Part shown: positions 1-8,828 of the stretch, in pieces
How the letters are laid out: the number at the start of each line of letters is the position of its first letter
Numbering within the stretch: position 1 is the first letter of the stretch
Assembly (NCBI RefSeq): GCF_028823635.1
Contig: NZ_JAPEHU010000001.1
Span: 372,001 to 436,000, forward strand
Direction of reading: 5' to 3'
DNA from: Demequina sp. B12
GTDB lineage: Bacteria > Actinomycetota > Actinomycetes > Actinomycetales > Demequinaceae
Length of the DNA: 64,000 bases
Position numbers and translations under genes: made by a program
The notes under the pieces: model-generated
What the model was told of the DNA's origin: nothing
What the model saw: only the letters and a program-made list of their open reading frames with translations
Database searches by the model: none

Positions 1-2
1 TT

Positions 3-1940
3 GCCGACCGTGAATCGGTGGAACTGAAGTCCCTCCCCGAGTACGTGCCCCAAGCGTTTGTCGCGGCAGAAGACCGTACGTTCTACACCAACCCGGGTAT
101 CAACGTGCTGGGCATGACGAAGGCACTGTGGGACACCATCGTGCTGGACCAGCCCCGCGGTGGATCCTCCATCACCCAGCAGTATGTGGAGCGCTATTAC
201 GTGGGTGAGACCACGACCTCGATCCCCGGCAAGATCAAGGAAACGCTGCTCGCCCTCAAGATCGACTCCGAGCAGACCAAGGACGAGGTCCTCGAGAACT
301 ACCTCAACACCATCTACTTGGGCCGTGGAGCCTACGGAGTTGAGGCCGCGTCCCGCGAGTTCTTCGACAAGCACGCCGCAGACCTCACCATCGAGGAAGC
401 CGCCATGCTGGCTGCCATCGTTCCCGCGCCCAGCGCGTGGGACCCTGCCGTGGACCCGGAGAAGGCAGAGTCACGTTGGAACTATGTGCTCGACGGCATG
501 GTCGACACCAAGTTCCTGACGCAAACGGAACGTGACGCCATCACCACTTTCCCCGAAACCATTGAGTACTCACGTGAAGACGTGTTCGGTGGAACCCAGG
601 GTTACATCGTTCAGGAAGCCCTCAACGAGGTCGCAGAAGTCTCCGGTATCAGCCGTGAAGAAATCGAATCTCAGGGCTACCGCATCGTCACCACGATCAT
701 TCCGGAGCACCAGCAGGCAGCTGAAGACGCTGTCGCGGAGATGCCCGACGACCACGCGGACAACCTGCAAGTGGCCGCAGTAACCGTGGAAGCTGACACC
801 GGCGCGATCACGTCGATGTACGGCGGTTCCGACTACCTGGAACGCCAACGCAACGCCGTCACCCAGGACGTCGCCCAGGCAGGCTCGACGTTCAAGCCCT
901 TCGCGCTCGTCGGTGGACTGGAGCTCGGCATCGGCCTGGATTCCGAGTACCTGGGCAACAACGAGATGGAGTTCGACGGCTTCGAATCTCCCGTGCGTAA
1001 CTTTGGTGGCTACGACTTTGGCGTGGTCGACCTTGTCGAAGCGACCGAGAAGTCGATCAACACTGCGTATGTGGGGCTTGCGGAAGACATCGGTGCCCAG
1101 ACCGTCATGGACACCGCGATTCGCGCGGGCCTGCCGGAAGACACCCTGGGACTTGAAGCCAACGCCTCCAACGTCTTGGGTACTGCCTCCCCGCACGCCC
1201 TGGACATGGCATCGGCGTACGCCACCTTCGCCACCGGCGGAGTCAGCACTGACCCGTACTTGGTCGCATCTCTCACCGCGCACGACGGCGAAGAGGTCTA
1301 CGCACACGAGGACACCTCGCGCCGCGTCTTCGAAGAAGACGTCATGGCAGACACCACCTACGCCATGCAGCAAGTCATCGAGTCTGGCTCCGGTGTGACG
1401 GCGAAGGAACTTGGCCGTCCGCTGGCTGGCAAGACCGGAACCTCCAACGACAACCGGTCCGCATGGTTCGTTGCATTCTCCCCGCAGATCGTGGGCGCAG
1501 TAGCGATGTACCAGGTGGGTGAAGACGGCTCCACAGAACAGATCACGCCCTTTGGCGGCTACAGCGAAATCACCGGATCCACGGTGCCCGCATCGATCTG
1601 GACGTGGATGATGGGCCCCATCCTCGAGGACTATCCGATCGAGGAGTTCCCCGAGCGCGCGAACGTTGGTACGGGACACACGATGGAACCCACCACGTCA
1701 CCCACGCCCACCGAGAGCCCCTCACCGAGCCCCACGCCCACGCCGTCTGAAACCGAGACGACTGAGCCGCCGGAGCCGGAACCCACGGAAACAGAAACGA
1801 CGGAACCGCCCAAACCACAACCGTCCGAGACCACGGACCCGCCGGACCCGCAACCCTCGGAAACCACGGACCCGCCGGACCCACAACCGTCCTCAGACCC
1901 CGCGGTCTCGGGTGAACCCGTCACGCCTGTACTCCCGTAG
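3..1940 (+). CDS. Class A penicillin-binding protein (bifunctional transglycosylase/transpeptidase), 5' end outside window
   Basis: Polymerises lipid II and cross-links peptidoglycan outside the membrane. The frame is open at the window edge, so the cytoplasmic tail, TM anchor and start lie upstream. The GT51 domain comes first: an EDRTFY motif with the catalytic Glu, GGSSITQQ, and KIKETLLALK. The transpeptidase domain follows with STFK (nucleophile Ser), SIN and KTGTS in the right order. The last ~80 residues are a Pro/Thr/Ser/Glu-rich tail with repeated ETTDPPDPQPS units, typical of actinobacterial PBP1. In GT51 motif 1 the usual His after F-x-x is replaced by Asn (FYTNPG). A small membrane-protein gene follows 9 nt downstream. 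Confidence 0.95.
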   Translation, partial: ADRESVELKSLPEYVPQAFVAAEDRTFYTNPGINVLGMTKALWDTIVLDQPRGGSSITQQYVERYYVGETTTSIPGKIKETLLALKIDSEQTKDEVLENYLNTIYLGRGAYGVEAASREFFDKHAADLTIEEAAMLAAIVPAPSAWDPAVDPEKAESRWNYVLDGMVDTKFLTQTERDAITTFPETIEYSREDVFGGTQGYIVQEALNEVAEVSGISREEIESQGYRIVTTIIPEHQQAAEDAVAEMPDDHADNLQVAAVTVEADTGAITSMYGGSDYLERQRNAVTQDVAQAGSTFKPFALVGGLELGIGLDSEYLGNNEMEFDGFESPVRNFGGYDFGVVDLVEATEKSINTAYVGLAEDIGAQTVMDTAIRAGLPEDTLGLEANASNVLGTASPHALDMASAYATFATGGVSTDPYLVASLTAHDGEEVYAHEDTSRRVFEEDVMADTTYAMQQVIESGSGVTAKELGRPLAGKTGTSNDNRSAWFVAFSPQIVGAVAMYQVGEDGSTEQITPFGGYSEITGSTVPASIWTWMMGPILEDYPIEEFPERANVGTGHTMEPTTSPTPTESPSPSPTPTPSETETTEPPEPEPTETETTEPPKPQPSETTDPPDPQPSETTDPPDPQPSSDPAVSGEPVTPVLP

Positions 1941-1949
1941 GGTTCGGGC

Positions 1950-2444
1950 ATGACATATGGAGCCGTTGCGGCGATTGTGGTGATGGCTGCGGTGGCGTGG
2001 GGAACTGCGCGTGCCGTGAAGCGTCGCCACACTCGCGCGATCGGCTGGCCGTGGGCACTCATCGGAGTGCTCGCGCTCGGCCCCGTCCTGTACCCGCCCT
2101 ACACCCCGCTGGGGTCGGTGATCTTCGAGTTTTCGAACGGTTGGTGGGGTCTCGCTACGTGGGTCGCCATTGCTGGCACCTGGCTGTGGGTGACCTTCGT
2201 GACCGTGGAACGCCGTGGCTTTGGCGCGCCGGTCGCGCATACCGCCCGCGTGATCCTGGTGTGGTGCGGTCAGGTGTGGATCTGGGTGCTGGTGATTGCC
2301 GGGGCCCCAGAGTCCGGGGAAACTCCCGGGTTCTTCGACTCGTGGACCACGGTGGCGCTCTGGGTCAGCGCAGTCGCCGCGGTCGTCTGCCTCGCGATTC
2401 TCGCGTTGCGGAAGGTCCCCGCCCCGGAACTGCGTCGCAACTAA
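1950..2444 (+). CDS. Small multi-pass membrane protein, unknown function
   Basis: This 164-residue protein has about four predicted hydrophobic helices (residues ~3-17, 33-50, 66-85, 92-112 and a last one near 125-153), Trp-rich loops and a basic C-terminus (ALRKVPAPELRRN). It starts 9 nt after the PBP stop with no good ribosome site, so it is probably translated from the same mRNA. I recognise no family. Its role may be linked to the preceding cell-wall enzyme only by position. Confidence 0.7.
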   Translation: MTYGAVAAIVVMAAVAWGTARAVKRRHTRAIGWPWALIGVLALGPVLYPPYTPLGSVIFEFSNGWWGLATWVAIAGTWLWVTFVTVERRGFGAPVAHTARVILVWCGQVWIWVLVIAGAPESGETPGFFDSWTTVALWVSAVAAVVCLAILALRKVPAPELRRN

Positions 2445-2498
2445 CGCGCGGCTACGGTCCCGCCGCACAGGCGAGAGCCGTGGCCGCCGTGGTTGCTG

Positions 2499-3536
2499 CT
2501 AGCGGCCCAGTGCCCGCTTGAGCTTCAGGGCCCACACCAATGCCCGGTAACGCAGCGGCTTGACTGGCACATCCCATGCGCCGTCGACCTCGACGATCTC
2601 GCCGAACTGTGCCTTGAAGTCGCGTACGCCCATCAACGTGGGTGCACGCTCGGAGCCCACCCCCATGAGGTCGTACTGAGTGACTCCTTCCGCCTTGAGT
2701 CGCAGCAGGATCTCCCACTTCAAGCGGATTGCTGCGTTGGTGGCGAACGCCTCCGCGTTGGATCCGCCGTACACGTCGCAGCCAGCGTTGTCGTACACCG
2801 TTGAGATGATCCATGACACGGCCCGGCCGGGTTTGCGATCGCCGTCAGGCCCGGTGTCATGACGGCGGGCTACCCACACGCGGGCGTTCTCGCCCAGCGC
2901 CTCAATCATGTTGAGGTACACCTCAATGGGGAAGATGCCAAAGCCATCACGCTCCGCCGTTTCCCGGTAAATCTCGTACAGCTCCGCGAAGTCCTCAGCC
3001 GAGATGCCCGACTCATCCGTGACCACCATGTCCGTGTCACGCAATGTGCGGCGGACCTTCTTGCGGCCCGTCTTGGAGAAGGACCCCAGGATCGCTTCTT
3101 CATCCGGCGTGAGGTCGATCACGACGGTTCGGTCGTACGTGACGGTCTGCAACAGCTCCCGCAGGTCAGAGTCCGCAGTGGCGGCGTGCAGGCGAATGAA
3201 CGCCGCCCACGGCGCCTCTGCTTTCACATACGCCACGAGCGCACGGCGCACCATCTTTGCCCGCGCTGACGTCTGCTCTGCCACCCAGACGGGACCGTGA
3301 CGCGCCCACAGGTAGCGGAAGCCGCGGCCCTCGTAGGCAGACAGCGAGATCACAGCGACTGCATCGTCCCCAGCCTTCAGGACCAGCCTGCGCCAATGCG
3401 CGCGTCCCTCGACCGCCTCGTCGTACGCATCCCACACGGGGGCTTGTTCGATCGGGACAGGATGGTTGGCACGGCGCGCAAGATCCACAAACTCCTGGTC
3501 GCCGATCTCGCTCACAGTCAAAGGCAGGGCAGTCAC
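2499..3536 (-). CDS. FemAB/FemX-family aminoacyltransferase (peptidoglycan interpeptide bridge)
   Basis: The 345-residue protein has the double-GNAT layout of Fem transferases. These use aminoacyl-tRNA to add an amino acid to the diamino acid of lipid II at the cytoplasmic membrane face. Visible marks are an N-terminal GNAT half with YLWARHGPVW, a central linker FSKTGRKKVRRTLRD, and the C-terminal half with YGGSNAEAF and WEILLRLKAEGVTQYDLMG. There is no long coiled-coil arm, as in FemX/MurM-like members rather than FemA of staphylococci. It lies 89 nt downstream of an ATP-grasp ligase gene on the same strand, which fits joint action on a branched cross-bridge. The amino acid added cannot be read from the sequence. 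Confidence 0.85.
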   Translation of the reverse strand: MTALPLTVSEIGDQEFVDLARRANHPVPIEQAPVWDAYDEAVEGRAHWRRLVLKAGDDAVAVISLSAYEGRGFRYLWARHGPVWVAEQTSARAKMVRRALVAYVKAEAPWAAFIRLHAATADSDLRELLQTVTYDRTVVIDLTPDEEAILGSFSKTGRKKVRRTLRDTDMVVTDESGISAEDFAELYEIYRETAERDGFGIFPIEVYLNMIEALGENARVWVARRHDTGPDGDRKPGRAVSWIISTVYDNAGCDVYGGSNAEAFATNAAIRLKWEILLRLKAEGVTQYDLMGVGSERAPTLMGVRDFKAQFGEIVEVDGAWDVPVKPLRYRALVWALKLKRALGR

Positions 3537-3594
3537 AGAGGCCAGCCTAGACGGGGGAACTCTCAGACGGCCGATGCGAACGGCCGCGCCGCTT

Positions 3595-3618
3595 CATCCA
3601 CGACAGCCGTCGTGGATG
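3595..3618 (-). other. Hairpin between the ATP-grasp and FemX-like genes
   Basis: Perfect 10-bp inverted repeat CATCCACGAC / GTCGTGGATG with a 4-nt loop, lying in the 89-nt gap. There is no U-tract on the minus strand, so it is more likely a processing or partial attenuation structure than a full terminator. Confidence 0.4.
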
Positions 3619-3625
3619 GGCGGGG

Positions 3626-4897
3626 CTACAGGCCGTCAGCCGTGGGCTCCGGGTAGAACTCCTTGTACTTGCGGGCGAGACGCATGTCGAGAAGGCGCAC
3701 GTAGATACGGCGCTTGAGTGAAGCATCGGCCCCATAACGCAGCGGGTGGGCGATCCCGTGACGTTTGCGAGCATCGTCCACCTTGGCGCGCAGCGCGTCG
3801 TCCAGCAGGTACCGCTTCAACAGTCGCCACGGCACCACGGAGTACAGCACTTCCTTGGTGGGCGTCAGCGCGGGCGCGTCGCCAGTCGCGTACTGGGGAA
3901 GCAAGTCGCGGGCCAAGACCTCGGCCACATTCACGCCCGCGGCAGTGACGTAGTGGTTGTTCCGGCCGATGCGCGGATTGACCTCGAAGAACACGTTCTC
4001 TCCCGTACGGGAGGAGACCTTGTAGTCAAAGTTCGCGAAGCCCGTGTAGCCCGCAGCGTCCAGAAGGCGGCGCGCATCATCAAAGGCCGGCTGATCCACG
4101 CCCGTGAGGATCGCAGCAGGAATGCCCAGCGTGCCCGGAGTGTGTTCCTCCAGCAGCACCTGTCCACCCGCCAGCAGCGAGGTTTCACCGCTGGAGTCCC
4201 GGTACGCCGTCAGCGACCGCATGTGAGTCTCATCCCCAGGAACAAACTCCTGCACCAAGAACTCGGACGGATAGTTCCGCTCTGCCAAGTGCTCCAGCAC
4301 CTCACGCAGCTCCGCGGTGGAGTGGAAGTGGTGGATCTTCAACTTGCCGGGGAAATCCACCTCAAACCAGTCAGCGCTCGCCGACGGCTTGCCGATCAGA
4401 GGGAACTCCAGGCCCCGGGCCTCGATCTGCTCCACAGCACTGTCTGGGGTCAGCGCGCCCGCCGCCACGGCACTGGCCGTAAAGCCCACATCCAACGTCA
4501 CCGGCGTACGAATCCCCAGGTCGTCACACAAGGTCTGGAAACCTGTCTTGGAGCTGACCTTGTCAAACGCCTCCAGGCTGCACAGCGGCACATGCCACCG
4601 CGGATCCAAGTGCTCCCGCTGCTGAATGATGGCGCGCACCGTCCAGTCAAGGTTCGTGAACAGCACCAGCTCGTGATCCGGATTGTCCGCAGCAATACCG
4701 TTCAGACGGTCGCGCAGCGCCACCGGATCCGCCATGTTCGGCTCGTGAATCCACTCGCTCAACGTCGAGTACCGCATAAAGGTGGTCACCACCTTCGACA
4801 CCACCGCGGTACGCCACCCCAACCCTTCATGAGCGGCACGCAAAAACGCGTACACACCAATGTCGCCACCAAGGCCCACGACCAGAACAGGCTTCAC
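3626..4897 (-). CDS. ATP-grasp ligase, possibly D-amino-acid ligase for the peptidoglycan cross-bridge
   Basis: This is a 423-residue ATP-grasp enzyme. The N-terminal pre-ATP-grasp fold starts KPVLVVGLGGDIGVYAFLRAA. A central ATP-binding lobe has FPLIGKPSASADWF and EFLVQEFVPGDETHM. The C-terminal metal-binding motif is FFEVNPRIGRNNHYV (Glu and Asn ligate Mg). Its length and architecture match the D-aspartate ligase (Aslfm) type of ATP-grasp enzyme, which adds a D-amino acid to the side chain of the stem peptide. With the downstream FemX-like gene this suggests an interpeptide bridge of the A4 type; that assignment is inference. Other amide ligases of the same fold cannot be excluded. Confidence 0.7.
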   Translation of the reverse strand: MKPVLVVGLGGDIGVYAFLRAAHEGLGWRTAVVSKVVTTFMRYSTLSEWIHEPNMADPVALRDRLNGIAADNPDHELVLFTNLDWTVRAIIQQREHLDPRWHVPLCSLEAFDKVSSKTGFQTLCDDLGIRTPVTLDVGFTASAVAAGALTPDSAVEQIEARGLEFPLIGKPSASADWFEVDFPGKLKIHHFHSTAELREVLEHLAERNYPSEFLVQEFVPGDETHMRSLTAYRDSSGETSLLAGGQVLLEEHTPGTLGIPAAILTGVDQPAFDDARRLLDAAGYTGFANFDYKVSSRTGENVFFEVNPRIGRNNHYVTAAGVNVAEVLARDLLPQYATGDAPALTPTKEVLYSVVPWRLLKRYLLDDALRAKVDDARKRHGIAHPLRYGADASLKRRIYVRLLDMRLARKYKEFYPEPTADGL

Positions 4898-5071
4898 ATC
4901 TACCTCACGAAATTCAGTCGGCTACCGCTGCGCCGCCAGTCTAGGCGGGTCGCCTGACAGGTTCCCGCTGTGACGGCCCCCACAAGGGCTGGCGTGGGCC
5001 ACACGGGACAGGTATCCTTTTCCGTGGCTCATTGGGCCGCCACCCGGCAGTCCAAGACGCCAAGCATCAAC

Positions 5072-5115
5072 CCTCCTGCCACGGAACGTCCGTGGCCGCA
5101 TGAGTCCAAAGGAGG
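5072..5115 (+). promoter_or_regulatory. Structured leader of the rpsF operon with possible SD sequestration
   Basis: A perfect 8-bp hairpin (GCCACGGA, loop ACG, TCCGTGGC; 5078-5096) stands just before the rpsF ribosome site. CCTCCT at 5072-5077 is fully complementary to AGGAGG at 5110-5115, so the two can pair around the hairpin and hide the SD. rpsF leaders in several phyla bind the S6-S18 complex for autoregulation; whether this one does is inference. Confidence 0.45.
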
Positions 5116-5126
5116 TGGGTTTCACG

Positions 5127-5417
5127 ATGCGTCAGTACGAGATGATGGTCATCCTCGATCCCGAGGTGGACGAGCGTACGGTTCAGCCCTCGCTCGACAA
5201 GTACCTGAACGTGGTCACGACCGACAAGGGCACCGTCGACAACGTCGACATCTGGGGCCGCCGTCGCCTGGCCTACCCGATCAAGAAGAAGAACGACGGA
5301 ATCTACGCGGTCATTAACTTCACCGCAGAGTCCGCCACCGCTAAGGAACTCGAGCGTCAGCTCGGCCTGAACGAGACGATTCTTCGCACCAAGCTGCTGC
5401 GTCCCGACGCCAAGTAG
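5127..5417 (+). CDS. rpsF: 30S ribosomal protein bS6
   Basis: 96 residues starting [19 protein letters not shown], the canonical bS6 N-terminus, with [20 protein letters not shown] in the middle. It binds bS18 on the 30S platform. The ATG at 5127 is chosen over an in-frame one 27 nt upstream because AAAGGAGG (5108-5115) sits 11 nt before it and the family begins here. First gene of the rpsF-ssb-rpsR-rplI operon. Confidence 0.98.
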   Translation: MRQYEMMVILDPEVDERTVQPSLDKYLNVVTTDKGTVDNVDIWGRRRLAYPIKKKNDGIYAVINFTAESATAKELERQLGLNETILRTKLLRPDAK

Positions 5418-5468
5418 CACTGATCCCGACTGCACTAAATACTCAACACGAAACTAAGGGGAACATCC

Positions 5469-5939
5469 ATGGCAGGCGAAACTCCGATCACCGTTGTCGG
5501 AAACCTCACCGCTGACCCGGAACTGCGATTCATCCAGTCCGGCGCAGCAGTCGTGAACTTCACCGTGGCATCCACGCCGCGCACCTTCGACCGTCAGTCG
5601 AATGAGTGGAAGGACGGCGACACCCTGTTCATGCGTTGCTCGCTTTGGCGCGAAGCCGCAGAAAACGTGGCCGAGTCGCTCACCAAGGGAACCCGCGTCA
5701 TCGTGACCGGCCGCCTGGTGCAGCGTTCGTTTGAGTCCAACGGGGAAAAGCGCTCGGTAGTCGAGCTCCAGGTCGACGAGGTTGGTCCCTCGCTGCGTTA
5801 CGCCACCGCCAAGGTGAACCGTACCCAGCGTTCGGGCGGCCCCGGCGGCGGTGGTGGCTTCGGCGGTGGCGCCCCGGCAGGCGGCTCCTCGAACGACCCG
5901 TGGGCAACCGCCCCCGCGTCGGACGAGCCTCCGTTCTAA
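5469..5939 (+). CDS. ssb: Single-stranded DNA-binding protein
   Basis: 156 residues. An N-terminal OB fold ([18 protein letters not shown] to [13 protein letters not shown], residues ~4-120) is followed by a Gly-rich flexible linker and the acidic tip DEPPF that recruits replication and repair partners. Coats ssDNA during replication, recombination and repair. SD-like AAGGGG precedes the ATG. Placed between rpsF and rpsR as in most bacteria. Confidence 0.98.
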   Translation: MAGETPITVVGNLTADPELRFIQSGAAVVNFTVASTPRTFDRQSNEWKDGDTLFMRCSLWREAAENVAESLTKGTRVIVTGRLVQRSFESNGEKRSVVELQVDEVGPSLRYATAKVNRTQRSGGPGGGGGFGGGAPAGGSSNDPWATAPASDEPPF

Positions 5940-5967
5940 ACACTTATCCACTTCAGGAGCATTAACA

Positions 5968-6204
5968 ATGGCTAAGCACGACATCCGCAAGCCGCGGAAG
6001 AAGGTGAACCCGCTCAAGGCGGCCAAGGTCGACAAGATCGACTACAAGGACACCGCTCTTCTGCGTAAGTTCATCTCGGACCGTGGCAAGATCCGTTCGC
6101 GTCGCGTGACCGGTGTGTCCGTCCAGGAGCAGCGCGAGATCGCGCGCGCGATCAAGGTCGCCCGCGAACTGGCACTGCTTCCCTACGCCGGCTCCGGCCG
6201 CTGA
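5968..6204 (+). CDS. rpsR: 30S ribosomal protein bS18, zinc-independent form
   Basis: 78 residues ([20 protein letters not shown]...). It has no cysteine at all: the usual N-terminal zinc-binding pair and the later CxxH are replaced by NPLK and VSVQEQ. This is the C-minus bS18, which needs no zinc; Micrococcales commonly carry it as the housekeeping copy. Partner of bS6. ATG 5968 follows AGGAG by 9 nt. Confidence 0.97.
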   Translation: MAKHDIRKPRKKVNPLKAAKVDKIDYKDTALLRKFISDRGKIRSRRVTGVSVQEQREIARAIKVARELALLPYAGSGR

Positions 6205-6217
6205 TAGGGGGTCAGAC

Positions 6218-6664
6218 ATGGCAAAGCTCATCCTGACCCACGAGGTCTCTGGCCTCGGCATCGCCGGTGACGTCGTTGACGTCAAGGACGGCTACGCACG
6301 CAACTACCTGGTTCCTCGCAAGCTGGCCACCCCGTGGTCCGCTGGTGCCGAGAAGCAGATCGAGGGCATCCGCAAGGCACAGCGTGCCAAGGAAATTGCG
6401 TCCGTGGAAGAGGCACAGGCAGCTCGTAACACGCTGCAGTCCTCGCCCGTCAAGGTCACCGCTAAGGCTGGCAAGTCCGGTCGCCTCTTCGGCGCCGTGA
6501 CCCCCGCCGACATCGCAGCCGCGATCGGTGACTCCGCGAAGGTCGACAAGCGCCGCATCCACATCGGCCAGCCCATCAAGGCGCTGGGCGAGTACCAGGT
6601 GGAGGTTTCCCTTCACTCGGAGATCTCCGCAACCGTGACCGTTCAGGTCGTGGCCGCGAAGTAA
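6218..6664 (+). CDS. rplI: 50S ribosomal protein bL9
   Basis: 148 residues with the N-terminal rRNA-binding domain (KLILTHEVSGLGIAGDVVDVKDGYARNYLVP), the long connecting helix, and a C-terminal domain ending VTVQVVAAK. Start 6218 is 13 nt after the rpsR stop, behind GGGGGT. Last gene of the operon, followed by a clear terminator. Confidence 0.98.
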   Translation: MAKLILTHEVSGLGIAGDVVDVKDGYARNYLVPRKLATPWSAGAEKQIEGIRKAQRAKEIASVEEAQAARNTLQSSPVKVTAKAGKSGRLFGAVTPADIAAAIGDSAKVDKRRIHIGQPIKALGEYQVEVSLHSEISATVTVQVVAAK

Positions 6665-6682
6665 CGCGCTTTACGCTCACGA

Positions 6683-6720
6683 GGCCCGGTTCCCCTTGCG
6701 GGGGGCCGGGCCTTGTTGTG
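6683..6720 (+). terminator. Intrinsic terminator after rplI
   Basis: GC-rich hairpin GGCCCGG..CCCC / GGGG..CCGGGCC (6683-6712) followed by a T/G-rich tract TTGTTGTG, 19 nt after the rplI stop. Confidence 0.8.
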
Positions 6721-6978
6721 TTCCTGGCGGCCCCAGTGGCGGGTTGGTGGCTGCGTGCGTTCCGTCCTCGGCGCGCTCCCCGCCGGCCCAAAGTGACTGA
6801 ACTGACCCCGCGGGACCCGCAACACACCGGCGAGTCACGCATCGGCTCCCAAATCTCAGTCAGTTGGGGACACGCGCACCAGGCAATCGCTGCCGACCCC
6901 GCAAGGGACTCAACTTCGCCACCCCATACGAGACAACCAACCAAGCCCTGTTGCAATAGCCCATTGAATCCGCCTGCG

Positions 6979-7005
6979 AAAAGTGACACCAGATAACTGC
7001 CAGGA
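6979..7005 (+). repeat. Dispersed 27-bp repeat, copy 1
   Basis: This 27-mer (core AAGTGACACCAGAT, then A/G, then ACTGCCAGGA) matches 49637-49663 at 26 of 27 positions. In copy 1 no inverted partner is seen nearby; in copy 2 it forms one arm of a long hairpin. Function unknown. Confidence 0.75.
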
Positions 7006-7126
7006 GGCTGGGGATGGCGCAGGCGGCAGCCAGTTGCGACACGCCGATGCGCGACACGCCCGGGAGTTTTCCACTCGGGTTTTCCCCAGGTCAGTTTTCA
7101 CTATCTACCCTGGTAAAGCAGGCAAT

Positions 7127-7231
7127 GGTGGACAACTGGGGTAGATATCCACACCTGCATCCACAGGCTGTGGGCACGCGTCCACAGCCTGACCCCCCGG
7201 TTGTTCACAGGATGTTCACAAGTTGTCCACG
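7127..7231. other. DnaA-box-like cluster upstream of dnaB
   Basis: At least seven 9-mers resemble the TTRTNCACA box: TTGTCCACC on the minus strand (7127-7135), ATATCCACA (7145-7153), GCATCCACA (7157-7165), GCGTCCACA (7178-7186), TTGTTCACA (7201-7209, exact), ATGTTCACA (7212-7220), TTGTCCACG (7223-7231). They lie in non-coding DNA 110-215 nt before the dnaB start. Confidence 0.6.
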
Positions 7232-7340
7232 GCATCGGCGCATCTCAACTTGTGAAGTAGCGTCCCGCGCCATAACTTGGCGTGTCACACCTGTCAGGGA
7301 CACTGGGCCTCAAGCCCACATCAGGGAGGTCCACCGCTTT

Positions 7341-8708
7341 ATGTCAGTCGACGAGCTCGAAGCTTCATACGGTCAGGAACCGCCCTCCTATGAGCGGCTC
7401 CCTCCGCAGAACCTTGAGGCCGAACAGTCGGTGCTGGGCTCCATGCTGCTGTCCAAGGACGCTATGGCTGACGTCATTGAGATGGTGCGCGCGGATGACT
7501 TCTACAAGCCCGCCCACGAACTGATCTTCGACTGCGCCGTCAAGCTCTACAACGGCGGTGACCCGGTGGACGCGCTGACGGTGGGCGCGGAACTACAGCG
7601 CACCAACCAGCTGAGTCGCGCCGGGGGAGCGGAGTACCTCCACACGTTGATCTCGGTGGTGCCGTCGGCGGCATCGGCGGGCTACTACGCCAAGCTGGTC
7701 CGCGAGCAGTCCATCCTTCGTCGCCTCGTCGAGGCCGGCACGCGCATTGCGGGCATGGGCTACGACGGTGACGGCTCAGAAATTGACGCCGTCGTTGACG
7801 GCGCACAAGCGGAGATCTTCAAGGTCACGGAACGTCGCAACACCCAGGACTACCTGTCACTCGGGGACGTCATGGAGCAGACGCTCGAGCAGGTGGATGC
7901 CGCGTCGAGCCGTGACGGCGAAATGCTGGGTGTTCCCACCGGCTTCCGGGACCTCGATGAGCTGACAGGTGGCCTCCAGGGCGGTCAGATGATCGTGATC
8001 GCGGCACGTCCCGCCGTGGGTAAGTCAACCCTGGGCTTGGACATTGCACGGTCCGCGTCGATTCACCACAACCGGGCGTCCGTCATCTTCTCGCTCGAAA
8101 TGAGCCGCGAAGAAATCACCAAGCGCATGCTGTCCGCAGAGGCGAGCGTCAAACTGTCCAAGCTGACAAAGGGGCCGATGGGTCCCAATGACTGGGAGCG
8201 CCTGGCCCACACTGCCGCGCGGCTCGCCAAGGCACCGCTGTTCATCGACGACTCCCCGAACATGACGCTCATGGAGATTCGTGCCAAGTGTCGCCGCCTC
8301 AAGCAGCAGCACAACTTGGGTTTGGTGGTGCTGGACTACCTGCAGCTGATGAGTTCGGGACGCAAGGTGGAGTCGCGCCAGCAAGAGGTGTCCGAGTTCT
8401 CGCGTGCGTTGAAGCTTTTGGCGAAGGAGATCGAGGTCCCTGTGATCGCGATCTCGCAGCTGAACCGCGGTTCTGAACAGCGCACGGAGAAGAAGCCGAT
8501 GCTGTCTGACATGCGTGAGTCCGGCGCCATCGAGCAGGACGCAGACATCGTGATCTTGCTGCACCGTGACGATGTGTATGACCGCGACAACCGTCCGGGC
8601 GAGGCGGACTTCATTGTGGCGAAGCACCGTGCCGGCCCCACCGACACGATCGCGGTCGCGTTCAAGAAGGATTACGCCCACTTCACCGACATGGCGCCCG
8701 ACATGTAG
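7341..8708 (+). CDS. dnaB: Replicative DNA helicase DnaB
   Basis: 455 residues. N-terminal helical domain (residues ~18-120, PPQNLEAEQSVLGSMLL) binds primase. The RecA-like C-terminal motor has Walker A ARPAVGKST (~222-230), Walker B VVLDYLQLM, and ISQLNRGSE and SGAIEQDADIV motifs. Unwinds DNA as a hexamer at the fork. Start 7341 is chosen because GGGAGGT lies 10 nt upstream and the family begins here. No intein interrupts the P-loop or the downstream motifs, which are frequent intein sites in actinobacterial dnaB. Confidence 0.97.
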   Translation: MSVDELEASYGQEPPSYERLPPQNLEAEQSVLGSMLLSKDAMADVIEMVRADDFYKPAHELIFDCAVKLYNGGDPVDALTVGAELQRTNQLSRAGGAEYLHTLISVVPSAASAGYYAKLVREQSILRRLVEAGTRIAGMGYDGDGSEIDAVVDGAQAEIFKVTERRNTQDYLSLGDVMEQTLEQVDAASSRDGEMLGVPTGFRDLDELTGGLQGGQMIVIAARPAVGKSTLGLDIARSASIHHNRASVIFSLEMSREEITKRMLSAEASVKLSKLTKGPMGPNDWERLAHTAARLAKAPLFIDDSPNMTLMEIRAKCRRLKQQHNLGLVVLDYLQLMSSGRKVESRQQEVSEFSRALKLLAKEIEVPVIAISQLNRGSEQRTEKKPMLSDMRESGAIEQDADIVILLHRDDVYDRDNRPGEADFIVAKHRAGPTDTIAVAFKKDYAHFTDMAPDM

Positions 8709-8828
8709 CTCGCACTCGCGTGCGGAACCCATCCGGGTGGGCTGTGACTTCGAATACTGCGCAGGACTCGGCGCGAGCATGCGCTGGGGACGTGACGTAC
8801 CGTGACCAATGAACCCCGGGAGGCCACC

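Larger units (their letters stand above)
6721..7340. other. 620-bp spacer between rplI and dnaB
   Basis: No credible gene. The frame open from 7014 into dnaB is an upstream extension lacking family similarity and a ribosome site. The spacer holds one copy of a dispersed 27-bp repeat (6979-7005), a DnaA-box cluster (7127-7231) and the dnaB ribosome site. It is unusually long for this core gene junction. Confidence 0.7.

Noticed and set aside
1631-2062. Ser/Gly/Val-rich frame opposite the PBP tail
   Set aside because: It is the antisense shadow of the repetitive Pro/Thr tail.
7014-7340. In-frame N-terminal extension of dnaB (109 codons)
   Set aside because: It covers the DnaA-box cluster, shows no similarity to DnaB, has no ribosome site, and the family start with GGGAGGT lies at 7341.
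7341-8708. Possible intein in dnaB
   Set aside because: Helicase motifs run on without insertion and the length (455) is normal.
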